Shown in pieces: positions 17,734 to 27,193 of a stretch of DNA of 64,000 bases. Source of the stretch: Erythrobacter neustonensis (GTDB lineage Bacteria; Pseudomonadota; Alphaproteobacteria; Sphingomonadales; Sphingomonadaceae). The DNA lies in assembly GCF_001663175.1 (NCBI RefSeq), contig NZ_CP016033.1, positions 1,488,001 to 1,552,000 on the forward strand. Direction: 5' to 3'. The stretch's first letter is position 1, and the number at the start of each line of letters is the position of its first letter. The notes beneath the pieces are model-generated. The model did no database searches. It was not told the origin of the DNA and saw only the letters and a list, made by a program, of their open reading frames with translations. The position numbers were made by a program, and so were the translations under genes.

Positions 17734-18888
17734 TCAGCCGATCATCCTTTCGAAGATCGCGTATTCGCGGTTGATCGTGCTGTCGATATTTTCCGCGATC
17801 GCGACCATGCCCTGATTGTCTTCGAGCACCCAGCCAAGTTCGCCGCGGGTCGAACCATATTTCCCGGTCGCCTCGATCCGGATCGTGTCGATCATCATGA
17901 AGGCAAGCTGGCTCGCCATGCGGCTGTTGTGGAGTTCCTTCAGCACGCCCATCAACGGCACCCGCATCCCTGCATGCCTGGGATGGCGCAGCCAACGCAG
18001 CATGTGAACCCAGCCGAACGGGAACAGCTTGCCCTTGATCTTCGCCAGCGCGTCATTGACGTCGGGGAAGGTCAGCATGAACGCCACCGGCCGCCCGTCG
18101 ACTTCGGCGATCATGTTCAACTCTTCCTTGATGATCGGGCGCAGCTTCTTGCCGGCATGCGCAACCTCGGCCGGAGTGAAAGGGACAAAGCCCCAATTGT
18201 CCGACCAGGCATCGTTGAGGATGCCCAGAATGATCGCCACCTCGGCGTCCCAGTCCTCCTTGCGCACGCGGCGGACATTGATCCGTTCATTCTTGCGGCC
18301 CGACTGGATGATCCGCCGGATCAGCGGCGAGAAAGGTTTCGTGATGTCGAGATCATAGGTGTAGAGCGTCTTGGCGCGGGTAAAGCCGGCTGCCTCGATC
18401 CACGCCGCGTAATGCGCCGGATGGTGGCCCATCATGATCATCGGCGCGTGATCCTGACCGCGGATCAGCAGGCCCGGCTCTTCCCAGATCGACAGCGAGA
18501 TCGGGCCAAGCACACGGGTCATTCCTTCGCGCTTGAGCCAGGCTTGCGCGCTGTCCAGCAACGCATGGGCCACGGCCTCGTTCTCGGCATCGAAATAACC
18601 GAAAAAGCCGGTGCCGGGGCCGAACCCCTGTTCGGCCGGCATGGCGAGCGCAAGTTCATCGATGTGCGCCGAAATCCGCCCGACAGGCTTGCCGCCCAGA
18701 TACGCGATGAACAGCTGGACGCAGGCGTGGGCAAAGAACGGGTTCTTGACGGGATCGACCAGTTCCATCTGCTCCGAACGAAGCTGGGGCACGAAATGGG
18801 GCAGGCGATCCGAAAAGGCGCGCCCCAGATCGACGAAGGCGGCGCGCCCGCGCTTGTCGCTGACCGGTTCGATTACTATCTGATCCAT
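17734..18888 (-). CDS. Large GNAT-like N-acyltransferase family protein
   Basis: 384 aa. Starts MDQIVIEPVSDKRGRAAFV; an in-frame ATG at 18939 is upstream but less likely. The N-terminal half has HFVPQLRSEQ and GRISAHIDELA, then GFFGYFDAENEAVAHALLD and GMTRVLGPISLSIWEE. The C-terminal half has WGFVPFTPAEVAH and RPVAFMLTFPDVN. This is the pattern of a conserved proteobacterial family usually annotated as N-acetyltransferase, with two degenerate GNAT-like halves. Substrate unknown. It lies 48 bases beyond the hairpin at 17650-17685. Confidence 0.65.
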   Translation of the reverse strand: MDQIVIEPVSDKRGRAAFVDLGRAFSDRLPHFVPQLRSEQMELVDPVKNPFFAHACVQLFIAYLGGKPVGRISAHIDELALAMPAEQGFGPGTGFFGYFDAENEAVAHALLDSAQAWLKREGMTRVLGPISLSIWEEPGLLIRGQDHAPMIMMGHHPAHYAAWIEAAGFTRAKTLYTYDLDITKPFSPLIRRIIQSGRKNERINVRRVRKEDWDAEVAIILGILNDAWSDNWGFVPFTPAEVAHAGKKLRPIIKEELNMIAEVDGRPVAFMLTFPDVNDALAKIKGKLFPFGWVHMLRWLRHPRHAGMRVPLMGVLKELHNSRMASQLAFMMIDTIRIEATGKYGSTRGELGWVLEDNQGMVAIAENIDSTINREYAIFERMIG

Positions 18889-19055
18889 CCGCGCCGTCCC
18901 ATCCGTCCTGCTGTGTCTTGCGTATTTGCGATTGATCAAGGCGTCCTGTGTCGTCTCGTGTTCATTCGCGCAAGGCTATCGATCACATTGACCAACATCC
19001 CGCGTTTGGAGCGAACGCCGATTTCCGGTAGAGCGCGCTTCAGGAATTGACTGAA

Positions 19056-20150
19056 ATGACCATGCACCAGACCCTTTCCCCGATGCCTCTGACGGCCCCG
19101 CCCAAGGCGACCCGCGTCCAGTTCATGGCCGAGGACGACAAGGCGATGCTGCGCGCGGTGCGCGATCTGACCAAGGGTCTGGGCGAGGCCAAGCCCGGCA
19201 TTTACTGGCCCGACATGCTGCTGTCGGCAGGGGTGGGCTACGCCGGGATTGCGATTGCAATCCTTTCAGGCAGCCTTGTGGTGAAGATCGTTGCCGGATT
19301 GGTCGCCGCGCTGGCGCTTTACCGCGCGCTGATGTTCATTCACGAGCTCACGCATATTCACCGCGCTGCGCTGCCCGGTTTCCGCACGGGCTGGAACCTG
19401 CTTGTCGGCATTCCGCTGCTCACCCCGTCCTTCATGTATGAAGGCGTGCACACGATCCACCACAAGCGCACGCAATACGGCACGGTGGAGGACCCCGAAT
19501 ACCTGCCGCTGGCGCTGATGAAGCCGTGGAGCCTGCCGCTGTTCGTGATCGTCGCGATCCTTGCGCCGGTGGCGCTGATCGTGCGCGCGGCGGTGCTGGT
19601 GCCCCTTGGGGCCGTGATCCCGGCCGTGCGTACCTTCACGTGGGAAAGGTTCTCGGCGCTGTCGATCAACCCCGAATTCCGCCGCCGCCCGCCCGAAGGC
19701 GAATTCATCGGGCGCGTGCGCTGGCAGGAAGCGGGTGTGTTCGTGTGGTCGTGGCTGCTGATCGGCTCCACCCAGGTGATCGGCTGGCAGCCGCTGGCGA
19801 CCGCGCTGGTGATCCTGTCGCTGACTGCGCTGCTCAATCAGTTGCGCACGCTGGTCGCGCACCTGTGGGAGAACGAGGGCGAGGCGATGACCGTCACCGC
19901 GCAGTTCCTCGACAGCGTCAACGTGCCCCCGCCGGGCGTGGCTGCGGAAATCTGGGCGCCGGTGGGTCTGCGCTATCACGCGCTGCACCATCTGATGCCG
20001 TCGATGCCCTATCACGACCTGCCCGAAGCGCACCGCCGTTTGGCGCGCGAATTGGGCACGGGTTCGACCTATGACGGCGCGAACCATCCCGGGATGGCAG
20101 TGTTGGTCGGCCGGATCGCCAAGAGCACTATGGGTAAGCGCGCGGCCTGA
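19056..20150 (+). CDS. Membrane fatty acid desaturase family protein
   Basis: 364 aa with several hydrophobic segments (about residues 55-100 and 165-200, with further ones near 240-280). Three histidine boxes are present: HELTHIHR, HTIHHKR and HALHH. These bind the di-iron centre of acyl-lipid desaturases and related hydroxylases. The substrate position cannot be read. TTG at 19047 is in frame, but ATG at 19056 has AGGAA upstream and is preferred. No partner electron carrier gene is adjacent. Confidence 0.85.
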   Translation: MTMHQTLSPMPLTAPPKATRVQFMAEDDKAMLRAVRDLTKGLGEAKPGIYWPDMLLSAGVGYAGIAIAILSGSLVVKIVAGLVAALALYRALMFIHELTHIHRAALPGFRTGWNLLVGIPLLTPSFMYEGVHTIHHKRTQYGTVEDPEYLPLALMKPWSLPLFVIVAILAPVALIVRAAVLVPLGAVIPAVRTFTWERFSALSINPEFRRRPPEGEFIGRVRWQEAGVFVWSWLLIGSTQVIGWQPLATALVILSLTALLNQLRTLVAHLWENEGEAMTVTAQFLDSVNVPPPGVAAEIWAPVGLRYHALHHLMPSMPYHDLPEAHRRLARELGTGSTYDGANHPGMAVLVGRIAKSTMGKRAA

Positions 20151-20165
20151 CGGCTGCGCCTTGGC

Positions 20166-20672
20166 CTAGTCCAGAAAGCGGATCATCGCGCAGCGGCGGT
20201 CGGCAGGCAGGCCATCGTCGACTTCGTTCGCCAACTCGCCGGCTAGACGCGGATGGGCATCGAGCGCGGTGACCTCCTCGAAGCCGAGACGCGCGTAGAA
20301 CGGCGCGTTCCACGCCAGATCGCGAAAGGTGGTGAGGGTCAGCGCCTTGAAACCGGTGTTGCGCGCGTCGATCATGGCTGCGCGCACCAGCCCCGATCCG
20401 ATGCCGCGGCGCTGGAAGGCGGGGACGACATTCATTTCCCAGATATGGAGTTCGCGGCTGAAGGGCTGCGCCGCCAGGAACCCTGCCGGCACATCGTCCA
20501 CATGCGCAATCAGGCTGTGTCCGCGGCGGACAAGCCGGGCATAGTCCGCCTCTGCGCGAGCCCTGCCGGGATCGATCGAAGGCTCGGCGGCAAAGGCGAC
20601 CGCTGCCGCGCGCTCGATCGCCGCCATTGCAGCTGCATCCTCGGGCCGGGCGAGCCGCAGCGACCAGGTCAT
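20166..20672 (-). CDS. GNAT family N-acetyltransferase
   Basis: 168 aa. MTWSLRLARPEDAAAMAAIE is the usual start of a GNAT; the acetyl-CoA loop is in NVVPAFQRRGIGSGLV, followed by APFYARLGFEEV. The frame is open upstream inside lptG, but the ATG at 20672 overlaps the lptG stop by 4 bases and starts exactly at the fold. It is probably the last gene of the lptF-lptG unit. Substrate unknown. Confidence 0.88.
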   Translation of the reverse strand: MTWSLRLARPEDAAAMAAIERAAAVAFAAEPSIDPGRARAEADYARLVRRGHSLIAHVDDVPAGFLAAQPFSRELHIWEMNVVPAFQRRGIGSGLVRAAMIDARNTGFKALTLTTFRDLAWNAPFYARLGFEEVTALDAHPRLAGELANEVDDGLPADRRCAMIRFLD

Positions 20673-21778
20673 TCCTCGGTCCGCACCAGAACGGTTTCGC
20701 CCAGCAGCAGGAACAGGAAGAACGGCGCCCATGCGGCCAGGAAGGGCGGATAGCCACCGAAACTGCCCATCGCGAGCGCGGCATTGTCCACCACGAAATA
20801 GGCAAAGCCCAGCGCCATCCCGATGATCGCGCGCACGAACAATTGGCCCGACCGGGCGAGCCCGAAGGCGGCGATCGATCCGAGCAGCGGCATCAGCAGT
20901 GCCGAGAGCGGGCCGGACAGGCGGTGCCACCACTTGGCACGCATCTCGTCGGTGTTGCGTCCCGCCGTTTCATAGGCGTCGATCGATCGGCCAAGCTCCC
21001 AGAAGCTCAACGCATCGACATTGACCGATTGCAGCATGATCCGTTCGGGCAGCAGGCCCTGACCCACCACCAGCGATGCGGGGCGCTCGGTGATTGCGCC
21101 GGCCACGTCGAACCGCACGGGTTGTTCCAGCCGCCAGCCGGGCGCGGCAAAGGTGGCGCGCGGGCTGCGGATCTGTTCGCGGATGATCCCGCCCGGCGCG
21201 CGTACATACCAGGTCACGCCGGTCAGCACGATATTCTCGCCCGACCCGGTCAGTCCGGCCGCAGCGAGGATATTGTCGCCATCGGTGAGGTAGATATTCG
21301 CCCGCGGCGCGTTGCCGCTTTCATCGCTTTGCGGGATCGGGCCATATTCCGCCGCCTCCCACGCCGACAGCGTGGCATTGGCGCGGGTGACGATGCGTTC
21401 GTTGAAGGCGAATGAGGCAGCGGCGATGATCGCGGCCGTCAGCAGCAGCGGCGCAAGCACCTGATGCGCCGAGAGCCCTGCGGCCTTCATCGCCACCACC
21501 TCGGAATTCTGGTTCAATGTCACCAGCGTGATCAGCGTCGCCAGCAATACCGAATAGGGCAGGAAGCGGCTGACAAGCTGCGGCGCGCGCAGCGAGGCAT
21601 ATTGCAGCACCTCGGCCTGTCCGTTGCCCGGCACCGCCAGAATGTCGCCCGTCTGCGACAGCAGGTCGAGCGCGAGCAGCACCAGCACCAGCATCACCAG
21701 CACCGCAAGGATGCGGACAACGAACAGCTTCGCCAGATAGACCGTCAGCGTGCGCGAGGGGAAGAAATCCATCTGCAT
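20669..21778 (-). CDS. lptG: LPS export permease LptG
   Basis: 369 aa. Six transmembrane helices surround a periplasmic beta-jellyroll (about residues 130-250). It starts MQMDFFPSRTLTVYLAKLF and has the coupling-helix stretch LNQNSEVVAMKAAGLS, which contacts the LptB ATPase. It pulls lipopolysaccharide out of the inner membrane together with LptF. It starts 2 bases after the lptF stop. lptB, lptC and lptA are not in the window. Confidence 0.94.
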   Translation of the reverse strand: MQMDFFPSRTLTVYLAKLFVVRILAVLVMLVLVLLALDLLSQTGDILAVPGNGQAEVLQYASLRAPQLVSRFLPYSVLLATLITLVTLNQNSEVVAMKAAGLSAHQVLAPLLLTAAIIAAASFAFNERIVTRANATLSAWEAAEYGPIPQSDESGNAPRANIYLTDGDNILAAAGLTGSGENIVLTGVTWYVRAPGGIIREQIRSPRATFAAPGWRLEQPVRFDVAGAITERPASLVVGQGLLPERIMLQSVNVDALSFWELGRSIDAYETAGRNTDEMRAKWWHRLSGPLSALLMPLLGSIAAFGLARSGQLFVRAIIGMALGFAYFVVDNAALAMGSFGGYPPFLAAWAPFFLFLLLGETVLVRTEE

Positions 21779-21780
21779 GA

Positions 21781-23028
21781 TTACGCCTGCTGCGCTTCGG
21801 TATCGTCGGGGTCGGCCGGATAGCCTTTTGGCCGGCGCCGCCGGAACAACTTGCCGATCCGCTTGCCCGCCTTGGCAAACGCCATCTCCAGCGCACCGAT
21901 GGCCTGACCGCCCGGCACATAGGCGACGCGGTAATACATCCACAGGATCAATCCCGCGAACAGCACGAAGGGCACCCAGAAGGCGAGCACCGGATCGAGC
22001 AGCCCGATCGAGGCGACATCTTCGCCGTATTGGTTGATCTTGTGATAGGCCACCACCATCACGATCGACACGAACACGCCCAGCGCACTGGTCGACCGCT
22101 TGGGCGGGATCGCGAGCGCGACTGCGAGGAGCGGCATCAGCAGCATCATCACGATTTCGACGAGGCGGAAGTTGAAGCTCGCCACGCTGGCATCGCGCTG
22201 ATCGGATGCTACATCGCGGTTCCAGCCGATCTTGAGCAGTTCGGGCAAAATAAACTCGCGCGTATCGTCCCCGCGCGAACGGAATTTCTCGATCGCTGGC
22301 AAGTCGATCGGCAGATCGTGGCGGCTGAAGCTGAGCACGCGGGGTGTCTGGCCGCGCATCCCGGTGTCCTGGATGATCGTGCCTTCGGTCAGACGCAGGA
22401 TGATCGTATCGGGATTGTCGCGCGTGGCAAGGAATGCGCCCTCGCGCGCGCTGATCGAGAGCACCTGCCCCTTCTGGTTGGCGACGCGAGCGAAGATGCC
22501 GATCAGGCGGCGCCCGTCATCCTCGCTTTCTTCGATCCTGAGGGCCATGCGGTCGGCCAGCGTGGTAAACTCGCCCACCTTGATCGATGCGCCCAGCGCG
22601 CCCGACCGCAGATCGTAATTGAGCTGTTCGTAATAGTAGCGGCTTACCGGCTGGACATAGAACACCAGCGCGATGTTGATCGCGGTCAGTATGAGCGTGA
22701 TCAGATAGGGCATCCGCAGCAGGCGGTTATACGACAGGCCCACGGCGCGCATCGTGTCGAGTTCGGAAGATGTCGCGAGCTTGCGGAACGCGAGCAGCAC
22801 GCCGAGCAGCAGTCCGAGCGGAATGGCGAGGCTGGCATATTCGGGGATCAGCGCGCCCAGCATCTTGAACACGACGCCCACCGGCCCGCCTTCGACCGCG
22901 ACGAAATCGAACAGGCGCAGCATCTTGTCGAGCATCAGCAAGGACGCGGCAAGCGCGAAGACGCCCAGCATCGGCACGATGGTCAGTCGCAGGATGTAGC
23001 GATCGATGCTGGGAAAGAAGTTGAGCAA
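21781..23028 (-). CDS. lptF: LPS export permease LptF
   Basis: 415 aa. Begins MLNFFPSIDRYILRLTIVPM; the coupling helix stretch is TSSELDTMRAVGLSYNRLL; the periplasmic jellyroll is about residues 135-270; three transmembrane helices follow. The C-terminal 50 residues are a basic cytoplasmic tail rich in Arg and Lys. Partner of LptG directly downstream. Confidence 0.94.
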   Translation of the reverse strand: MLNFFPSIDRYILRLTIVPMLGVFALAASLLMLDKMLRLFDFVAVEGGPVGVVFKMLGALIPEYASLAIPLGLLLGVLLAFRKLATSSELDTMRAVGLSYNRLLRMPYLITLILTAINIALVFYVQPVSRYYYEQLNYDLRSGALGASIKVGEFTTLADRMALRIEESEDDGRRLIGIFARVANQKGQVLSISAREGAFLATRDNPDTIILRLTEGTIIQDTGMRGQTPRVLSFSRHDLPIDLPAIEKFRSRGDDTREFILPELLKIGWNRDVASDQRDASVASFNFRLVEIVMMLLMPLLAVALAIPPKRSTSALGVFVSIVMVVAYHKINQYGEDVASIGLLDPVLAFWVPFVLFAGLILWMYYRVAYVPGGQAIGALEMAFAKAGKRIGKLFRRRRPKGYPADPDDTEAQQA

Positions 23029-23152
23029 AAGGCTGTTCCGGTCCGTCCGTCGGTATTCGCGCGTGCAGCAAAGCCCTAGCGCCTTCGCGCGCGCGCGTCA
23101 TGCCCCCAATTGCGTCGCGACCGAACGGGTTCCATCAGGCAGCGCCGCAGCA

Positions 23153-23659
23153 CTACCAGAAGCGGCTTCCCGGAATGCCCTTGAACGGCCCCGCCTCGCG
23201 GCTGGTGATCCAGCCGCCGTAAAAGCCGCCGGGTTGGGGTGTAACCTGCTCGCCATCAACCGTCACTTCATCGAACGGCGCAGCGTAAAACGCGATATGT
23301 CCGGCAATCCCCGCAAAGGCAGGCGTCGGCGCCGGGTAGGACCAGCCGGCCCCGGCGAAGCGTTCGCCTGCGATCAGCACGTCCCAGTAGACTGCCTGCC
23401 CCTTCCATTCGCAGATCGAGCGCGCCGGGTTCGGCGCCAGATGCGCCATCGCGATGTCGGCCTGCGGGATATAATAGGTGGGCGGGTGGGAGGTTTCGAG
23501 CGTGCGCCAGGCTTCGCGCGTGTCGGCGAGGATCACGCTCCTGTGCACGATGCGGATATGACGCGCAGTGGGCTCGGCAATCGCGGGGCGGGGATAGTCC
23601 CAGACGCTTTCCTGCCCAGCGCGCGGCGGATCGGGCTGGGGGTAGTGCGGCTGCTTCAC
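23153..23659 (-). CDS. DUF427 domain protein
   Basis: 168 aa. Residues about 15-160 form the small DUF427 beta-fold (SVWDYPRPAIAEPT, CEWKGQAVYWDV, IAGHIAFYA). The molecular function of the family is not established. The open frame extends into clpS; GTG at 23659 lies 14 bases past the clpS stop and gives a start just before the domain, so I use it. Confidence 0.85.
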   Translation of the reverse strand: MKQPHYPQPDPPRAGQESVWDYPRPAIAEPTARHIRIVHRSVILADTREAWRTLETSHPPTYYIPQADIAMAHLAPNPARSICEWKGQAVYWDVLIAGERFAGAGWSYPAPTPAFAGIAGHIAFYAAPFDEVTVDGEQVTPQPGGFYGGWITSREAGPFKGIPGSRFW

Positions 23660-23672
23660 AGCGCCGCGCCGC

Positions 23673-24077
23673 TCATGCTTTTTCGAGCGTGCATTGCAGC
23701 GGGTGCTGGTTCTGCTTGGCAAAATCCATCACCTGATTGACCTTGGTTTCGGCTACTTCATAGGTGAAGATGCCGCACACGCCGACGCCGCGCTGGTGGA
23801 CGTGAAGCATAACGCGGGTCGCCTGTTCCAGATCCATGCTGAAAAAGCGTTTGAGCACGAGCACGACGAATTCCATCGGCGTGTAATCGTCGTTGAGCAT
23901 CAGCACCTTGTACTGGCTCGGCTTTTTGGGCTTGGCGCGGGTCTTGGTGGCGATGCCGACGTGGTTTTGCCCGTCACCGTTCTTGTCGCCATCATCATCC
24001 TCGGAGCGGATGGCGGCACGCTGCACGAGCGGCAGCGAGGCCAGATCGGCAAGGGCGGGAAGGGCGCGGATCGACAT
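23673..24077 (-). CDS. clpS: ClpS adaptor of the ClpAP protease
   Basis: 134 aa. The ClpS core starts at about residue 50: [20 protein letters not shown], then the substrate-pocket and ClpA-contact region [19 protein letters not shown]. The longer N-terminal extension (about 45 residues, acidic) resembles other sphingomonad-type ClpS. It delivers N-degron substrates to ClpAP. The DUF427 gene follows closely. Confidence 0.94.
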   Translation of the reverse strand: MSIRALPALADLASLPLVQRAAIRSEDDDGDKNGDGQNHVGIATKTRAKPKKPSQYKVLMLNDDYTPMEFVVLVLKRFFSMDLEQATRVMLHVHQRGVGVCGIFTYEVAETKVNQVMDFAKQNQHPLQCTLEKA

Positions 24078-24160
24078 GAGCCTCCATTATGGGATTCGCG
24101 TGCCCGGGTGCAAGCGATAGGTAGGAATTGTTTTGGCGCGCTTCGGGCGGCTTTTGCCAA

Positions 24161-24196
24161 AATTAAGGCCGGCCAGACGCGAGGGTCTGGCCGGCC
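24161..24196 (-). terminator. Intrinsic terminator downstream of phasin
   Basis: A perfect 12-bp stem (GGCCGGCCAGAC and its complement, loop GCGAGG), followed on the minus strand by TTAATTTT. It lies 75 bases past the stop of the phasin gene. Confidence 0.75.
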
Positions 24197-24270
24197 AGCG
24201 CCTTGCGGCGCGTTCTCATTGACCGGGTTGGGAGAGAGGAGAGAGGCCCGGCCGGAGAAATTCGTTTGCC

Positions 24271-25023
24271 TTATGCGGCGGTCTTCACCTTTTCGACCGC
24301 GACGCTGACGCGGTTCGAAATCGGGGCGAATGCGTCGTTGTAGAGCTTGACCCAGGCTTCGGTGCGCTTCGAGCCGTAGGAAACCATCGCATCGAAGTTG
24401 CGGCGGGCGATTTCGCCCTGCAGCTGGAACAGTTCGGTCGGCGACTTGACCGCGGCGACCTTCTTGACGTCCTGCGTGACGGTTTCGATCACGGTCTTGC
24501 CGGTTTCGACGTTGTCCTTGAGCAGTTCCTGCGCGCCGGCAAAGAAGATCTTGCCGCTTTCGACGACGGCTTCGACGTTCGCCTTGGTGAACTCGGTCGC
24601 TTCGCTGGCGAGCACGGTGCCCTTGGCCGCTGCGGTCTTGGCGCGGGTATGGACGTCCGAGAAGACTTCCTTGGCGGTTTCGGTGATGTTTGCGGTGTTG
24701 ACGGTGGCCATGATGGTGTCCTTGATCTTGGTAGCGGGGTTGGTCGCGGCGGGCGCTGTCGCCTCGGTCGCGGGCTCGCTGGTTTCAGTCTTGGCGATCT
24801 TGACGGGCGCCGGCTTGCGGGCAGGCACAGTCTTGGTCGAGGCCTTCTTGGCGGGCTGAGGAGCGGCAGCATCCGGCGCCGCAACAGCCTCGGCGATCGC
24901 ATCAAGGTTGATGCTTGTCGCGTCATCGGCCTTCGCAGCCGCGTCACCCTTCGCCTTTTGCGCTGCCGCATCGATCTTGGCGACCTGCGACTTCGTTTCG
25001 GCACTTTTTTCAACGTCGGACAT
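24271..25023 (-). CDS. phaP: Phasin (PHA granule-associated protein)
   Basis: 250 aa. The N-terminal 95 residues are Ala/Lys/Thr-rich and low in complexity. From about residue 105 there is an amphipathic helical phasin domain (ANITETAKEVFSDVHTRAKT, SPTELFQLQGEIARRNFDAM, AWVKLYND). Phasins coat polyhydroxyalkanoate granules. It follows phaC on the same strand with a 102-base gap that holds two TGCA-rich repeat sites, likely operators. The symbol is by family; the paralogue type is not certain. Confidence 0.88.
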   Translation of the reverse strand: MSDVEKSAETKSQVAKIDAAAQKAKGDAAAKADDATSINLDAIAEAVAAPDAAAPQPAKKASTKTVPARKPAPVKIAKTETSEPATEATAPAATNPATKIKDTIMATVNTANITETAKEVFSDVHTRAKTAAAKGTVLASEATEFTKANVEAVVESGKIFFAGAQELLKDNVETGKTVIETVTQDVKKVAAVKSPTELFQLQGEIARRNFDAMVSYGSKRTEAWVKLYNDAFAPISNRVSVAVEKVKTAA

Positions 25024-25040
25024 TGCGGCCTCGCTTCATG

Positions 25041-25103
25041 TTGCACTGCACAAAATAGGCTGCGTGCAACCGAAGTCAAGCATTTTTGTGCAGTGCACAA
25101 AAA
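25041..25103 (-). promoter_or_regulatory. Putative PhaR operator pair upstream of phasin
   Basis: A perfect 21-bp palindrome (half-site TTTTTGTGCA, centre G) spans 25083-25103. A related TGCACTGCACAAAA stands at 25042-25055, 48 bases away and one base different from the TGCAGTGCACAAAA inside the palindrome. PhaR repressors of PHA genes in other alphaproteobacteria bind TGC-rich palindromes of this kind. The site lies just before the phasin start. Confidence 0.65.
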
Positions 25104-25125
25104 CAGGATGAAGTGCGTCTCCGGG

Positions 25126-27030
25126 CTAGCGCGTCTTCACATAGCGGCCCGGGGCGTCCTCGATCACGGGGTCATCCTTGCCGCCGGGTGTGCGCTTGCC
25201 ATCCGCGGCTACGCGGGCGTCGGATTGGCGGTGCAGCCATTCGAGCCAGTGCGGCCACCAGCTGCCCGGATGCTCGGTCGCACCGGCGACGAATTCCTTG
25301 AGGCTGGGCGCGGCGCTGTCGCCGACCCAATATTGGTATTTGCCCGCAGAAGGCGGGTTGACCACGCCCGCGATATGCCCCGATCCGGCTAGCAGAAACT
25401 CCATCGGGCCGCTGAAATGGCGGGTGATCCGCCAGACGCTTTCGGCCGGCGCAATGTGATCCTCGCGCCCGGCCTGCACGAAAGTCGGTGTGCCAACGCG
25501 GGTCAGATCGATCGGGGTGCCATCCGCCTTGAGCGCATCGGGCACCACCAGCTTGTTGTCGCGATAGAGATCGCGCAGGTAGGAATCGTGCCATTTGGAC
25601 GGCAGATTGGTGACGTCGCCGTTCCAGTGGAGCAGGTCGAAGGCGGGGTAATCCTCGCCCAGCAGGTAGTTGTTGACGACGTAATTCCAGATCAGATCGC
25701 GCCCGCGCAGCGCATTGAACGCGGCGGCAAGGTAACGCCCGTCGAGATAGCCGTTGGGCGACAGCTTGCCGATCATCTCGAGCTGGCCGTCGTCGATGAA
25801 ATTCTTGAGATCGCCGCTCTTCTCGAAATCGACCTGCGCGGTGAAGAAGGTTGCGCTTTTGACCTTGTCCGCCTCATTCCGGCGGTGCAGCACCGCCAGC
25901 GTCGCTGCGAGCGTCGTTCCGGCAACGCAATAGCCGATGGTGTGGACCGCAGGCACATCGAGCCGCGCGCGGACGTGATCGATCGCATCGATCTGCGCGC
26001 GGATGTAATCGTCCCACACGACGTCGGCCATGCTTTCGTCGGCCGATTTCCAGCTGACCACGAACACCGAAATGCCCTGATCGACCGCCCATTTGATGAA
26101 GCTTTTCTTCGGCGTCAGGTCGAGGATGTAGAAGCGGTTGATCCACGGCGGGAAGATCACCAGCGGCACCGCGAGCACGTCCGGCGTCGAGGGCGCATAC
26201 TGGATCAACTGATACAGCGGCGTTTCGTGCACCACCTTGCCAGGGCTGGCGGCAAGGTTGTCACCCAACCGGAAGGCGTTCGGATCGGTATGCGTCAACT
26301 GGCCGCGTTTGAGATCGTTGATCAGGTGCTGCATCCCGCGCACCAGATTGGCGCCCTTGGTGTCCATCGTGCGTTTGAGCACCACCGGATTGAGCGCGAT
26401 GAAATTGTCCGGGCTCATCGCCTCGGCCAGTGCGGTCATGGCAAATTCAAGCTGCTGGCGCTTGGCGCGGTCGATCCCGTCCATGCTCCTTACCATCTGC
26501 CGCATATGCTCGGTCAGCATCAGATAGGTCTGGTGCAGCAGCACGAAGGCGGGATGCTCCCGCCACGCAGGATCGGCAAACCGCCGGTCGGAACGCGGCA
26601 GGCTCGCAGCCTCGGGCGGTGCGCCCGCGCCCGCCGTGCCGCTGAAACTCTGCATCATCCCGGCCCACAGCTGCATCTGGTCCTGCGCGAGCTTGGCCGA
26701 GGTTTCGAACATCGCTTTGGGCCATTGCCCCAGCATCGCCTGCGACATCACCAGCCACTGCGCAGGGTCGGGCACCATCGCGCCGGTCGCCCCCTTGGCA
26801 GCCTTGGCGGCGGCCGCTTCGGTCTGGTGCGCGGCGTAATCTAGCCAGAGCGCCTGCAACGACGATGCGCTTGCCGCCCATTCAGCCATGTCTGCGGGTC
26901 CGGCAAAAGGCGCGGGCGCGGCATCGGGCGATGCGGCCCCCATCATTTGCCGGATCGCCGCGTTCTGCATGTCGAAGAACCCTTTGAGGCTCTCGCCCGC
27001 CGCCTCCAGCGGGTCGTTGTCGTGTGCCAT
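25126..27030 (-). CDS. phaC: Class I polyhydroxyalkanoate synthase
   Basis: 634 aa, normal for class I. The lipase-like box is GYCVAG with catalytic Cys368. The Asp of the triad lies in the VQAGREDHIAP segment and the His near GSGHIAGVVNPP. VIFPPWINRFYILDL and KWHDSYLRDLY are also family marks. It polymerises (R)-3-hydroxyacyl-CoA into storage polyester at granules. The N-terminal 130 residues are variable and Ala-rich. The phasin gene follows on the same strand. Confidence 0.95.
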   Translation of the reverse strand: MAHDNDPLEAAGESLKGFFDMQNAAIRQMMGAASPDAAPAPFAGPADMAEWAASASSLQALWLDYAAHQTEAAAAKAAKGATGAMVPDPAQWLVMSQAMLGQWPKAMFETSAKLAQDQMQLWAGMMQSFSGTAGAGAPPEAASLPRSDRRFADPAWREHPAFVLLHQTYLMLTEHMRQMVRSMDGIDRAKRQQLEFAMTALAEAMSPDNFIALNPVVLKRTMDTKGANLVRGMQHLINDLKRGQLTHTDPNAFRLGDNLAASPGKVVHETPLYQLIQYAPSTPDVLAVPLVIFPPWINRFYILDLTPKKSFIKWAVDQGISVFVVSWKSADESMADVVWDDYIRAQIDAIDHVRARLDVPAVHTIGYCVAGTTLAATLAVLHRRNEADKVKSATFFTAQVDFEKSGDLKNFIDDGQLEMIGKLSPNGYLDGRYLAAAFNALRGRDLIWNYVVNNYLLGEDYPAFDLLHWNGDVTNLPSKWHDSYLRDLYRDNKLVVPDALKADGTPIDLTRVGTPTFVQAGREDHIAPAESVWRITRHFSGPMEFLLAGSGHIAGVVNPPSAGKYQYWVGDSAAPSLKEFVAGATEHPGSWWPHWLEWLHRQSDARVAADGKRTPGGKDDPVIEDAPGRYVKTR

Positions 27031-27087
27031 AGCCGCCAGATTCGTCCCTTTATCGCCGCGTGGGGCGTGATAGTGCCGTCAATCGGC

Positions 27088-27098
27088 TTGTGCTGCAA
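27088..27098 (-). promoter_or_regulatory. Possible third TGC-rich operator, upstream of phaC
   Basis: TTGTGCTGCAA, an imperfect palindrome resembling the sites in front of the phasin gene, lies 58 bases before the phaC start. Confidence 0.35.
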
Positions 27099-27193
27099 CT
27101 CACCGAAACCCGCTTCCCAGTCAGCGCAATATTCGCCAAGGGAAGTGTCGCGCAAACGCATCAACCGCCCGCAAGACAAGGGTATGACATACC

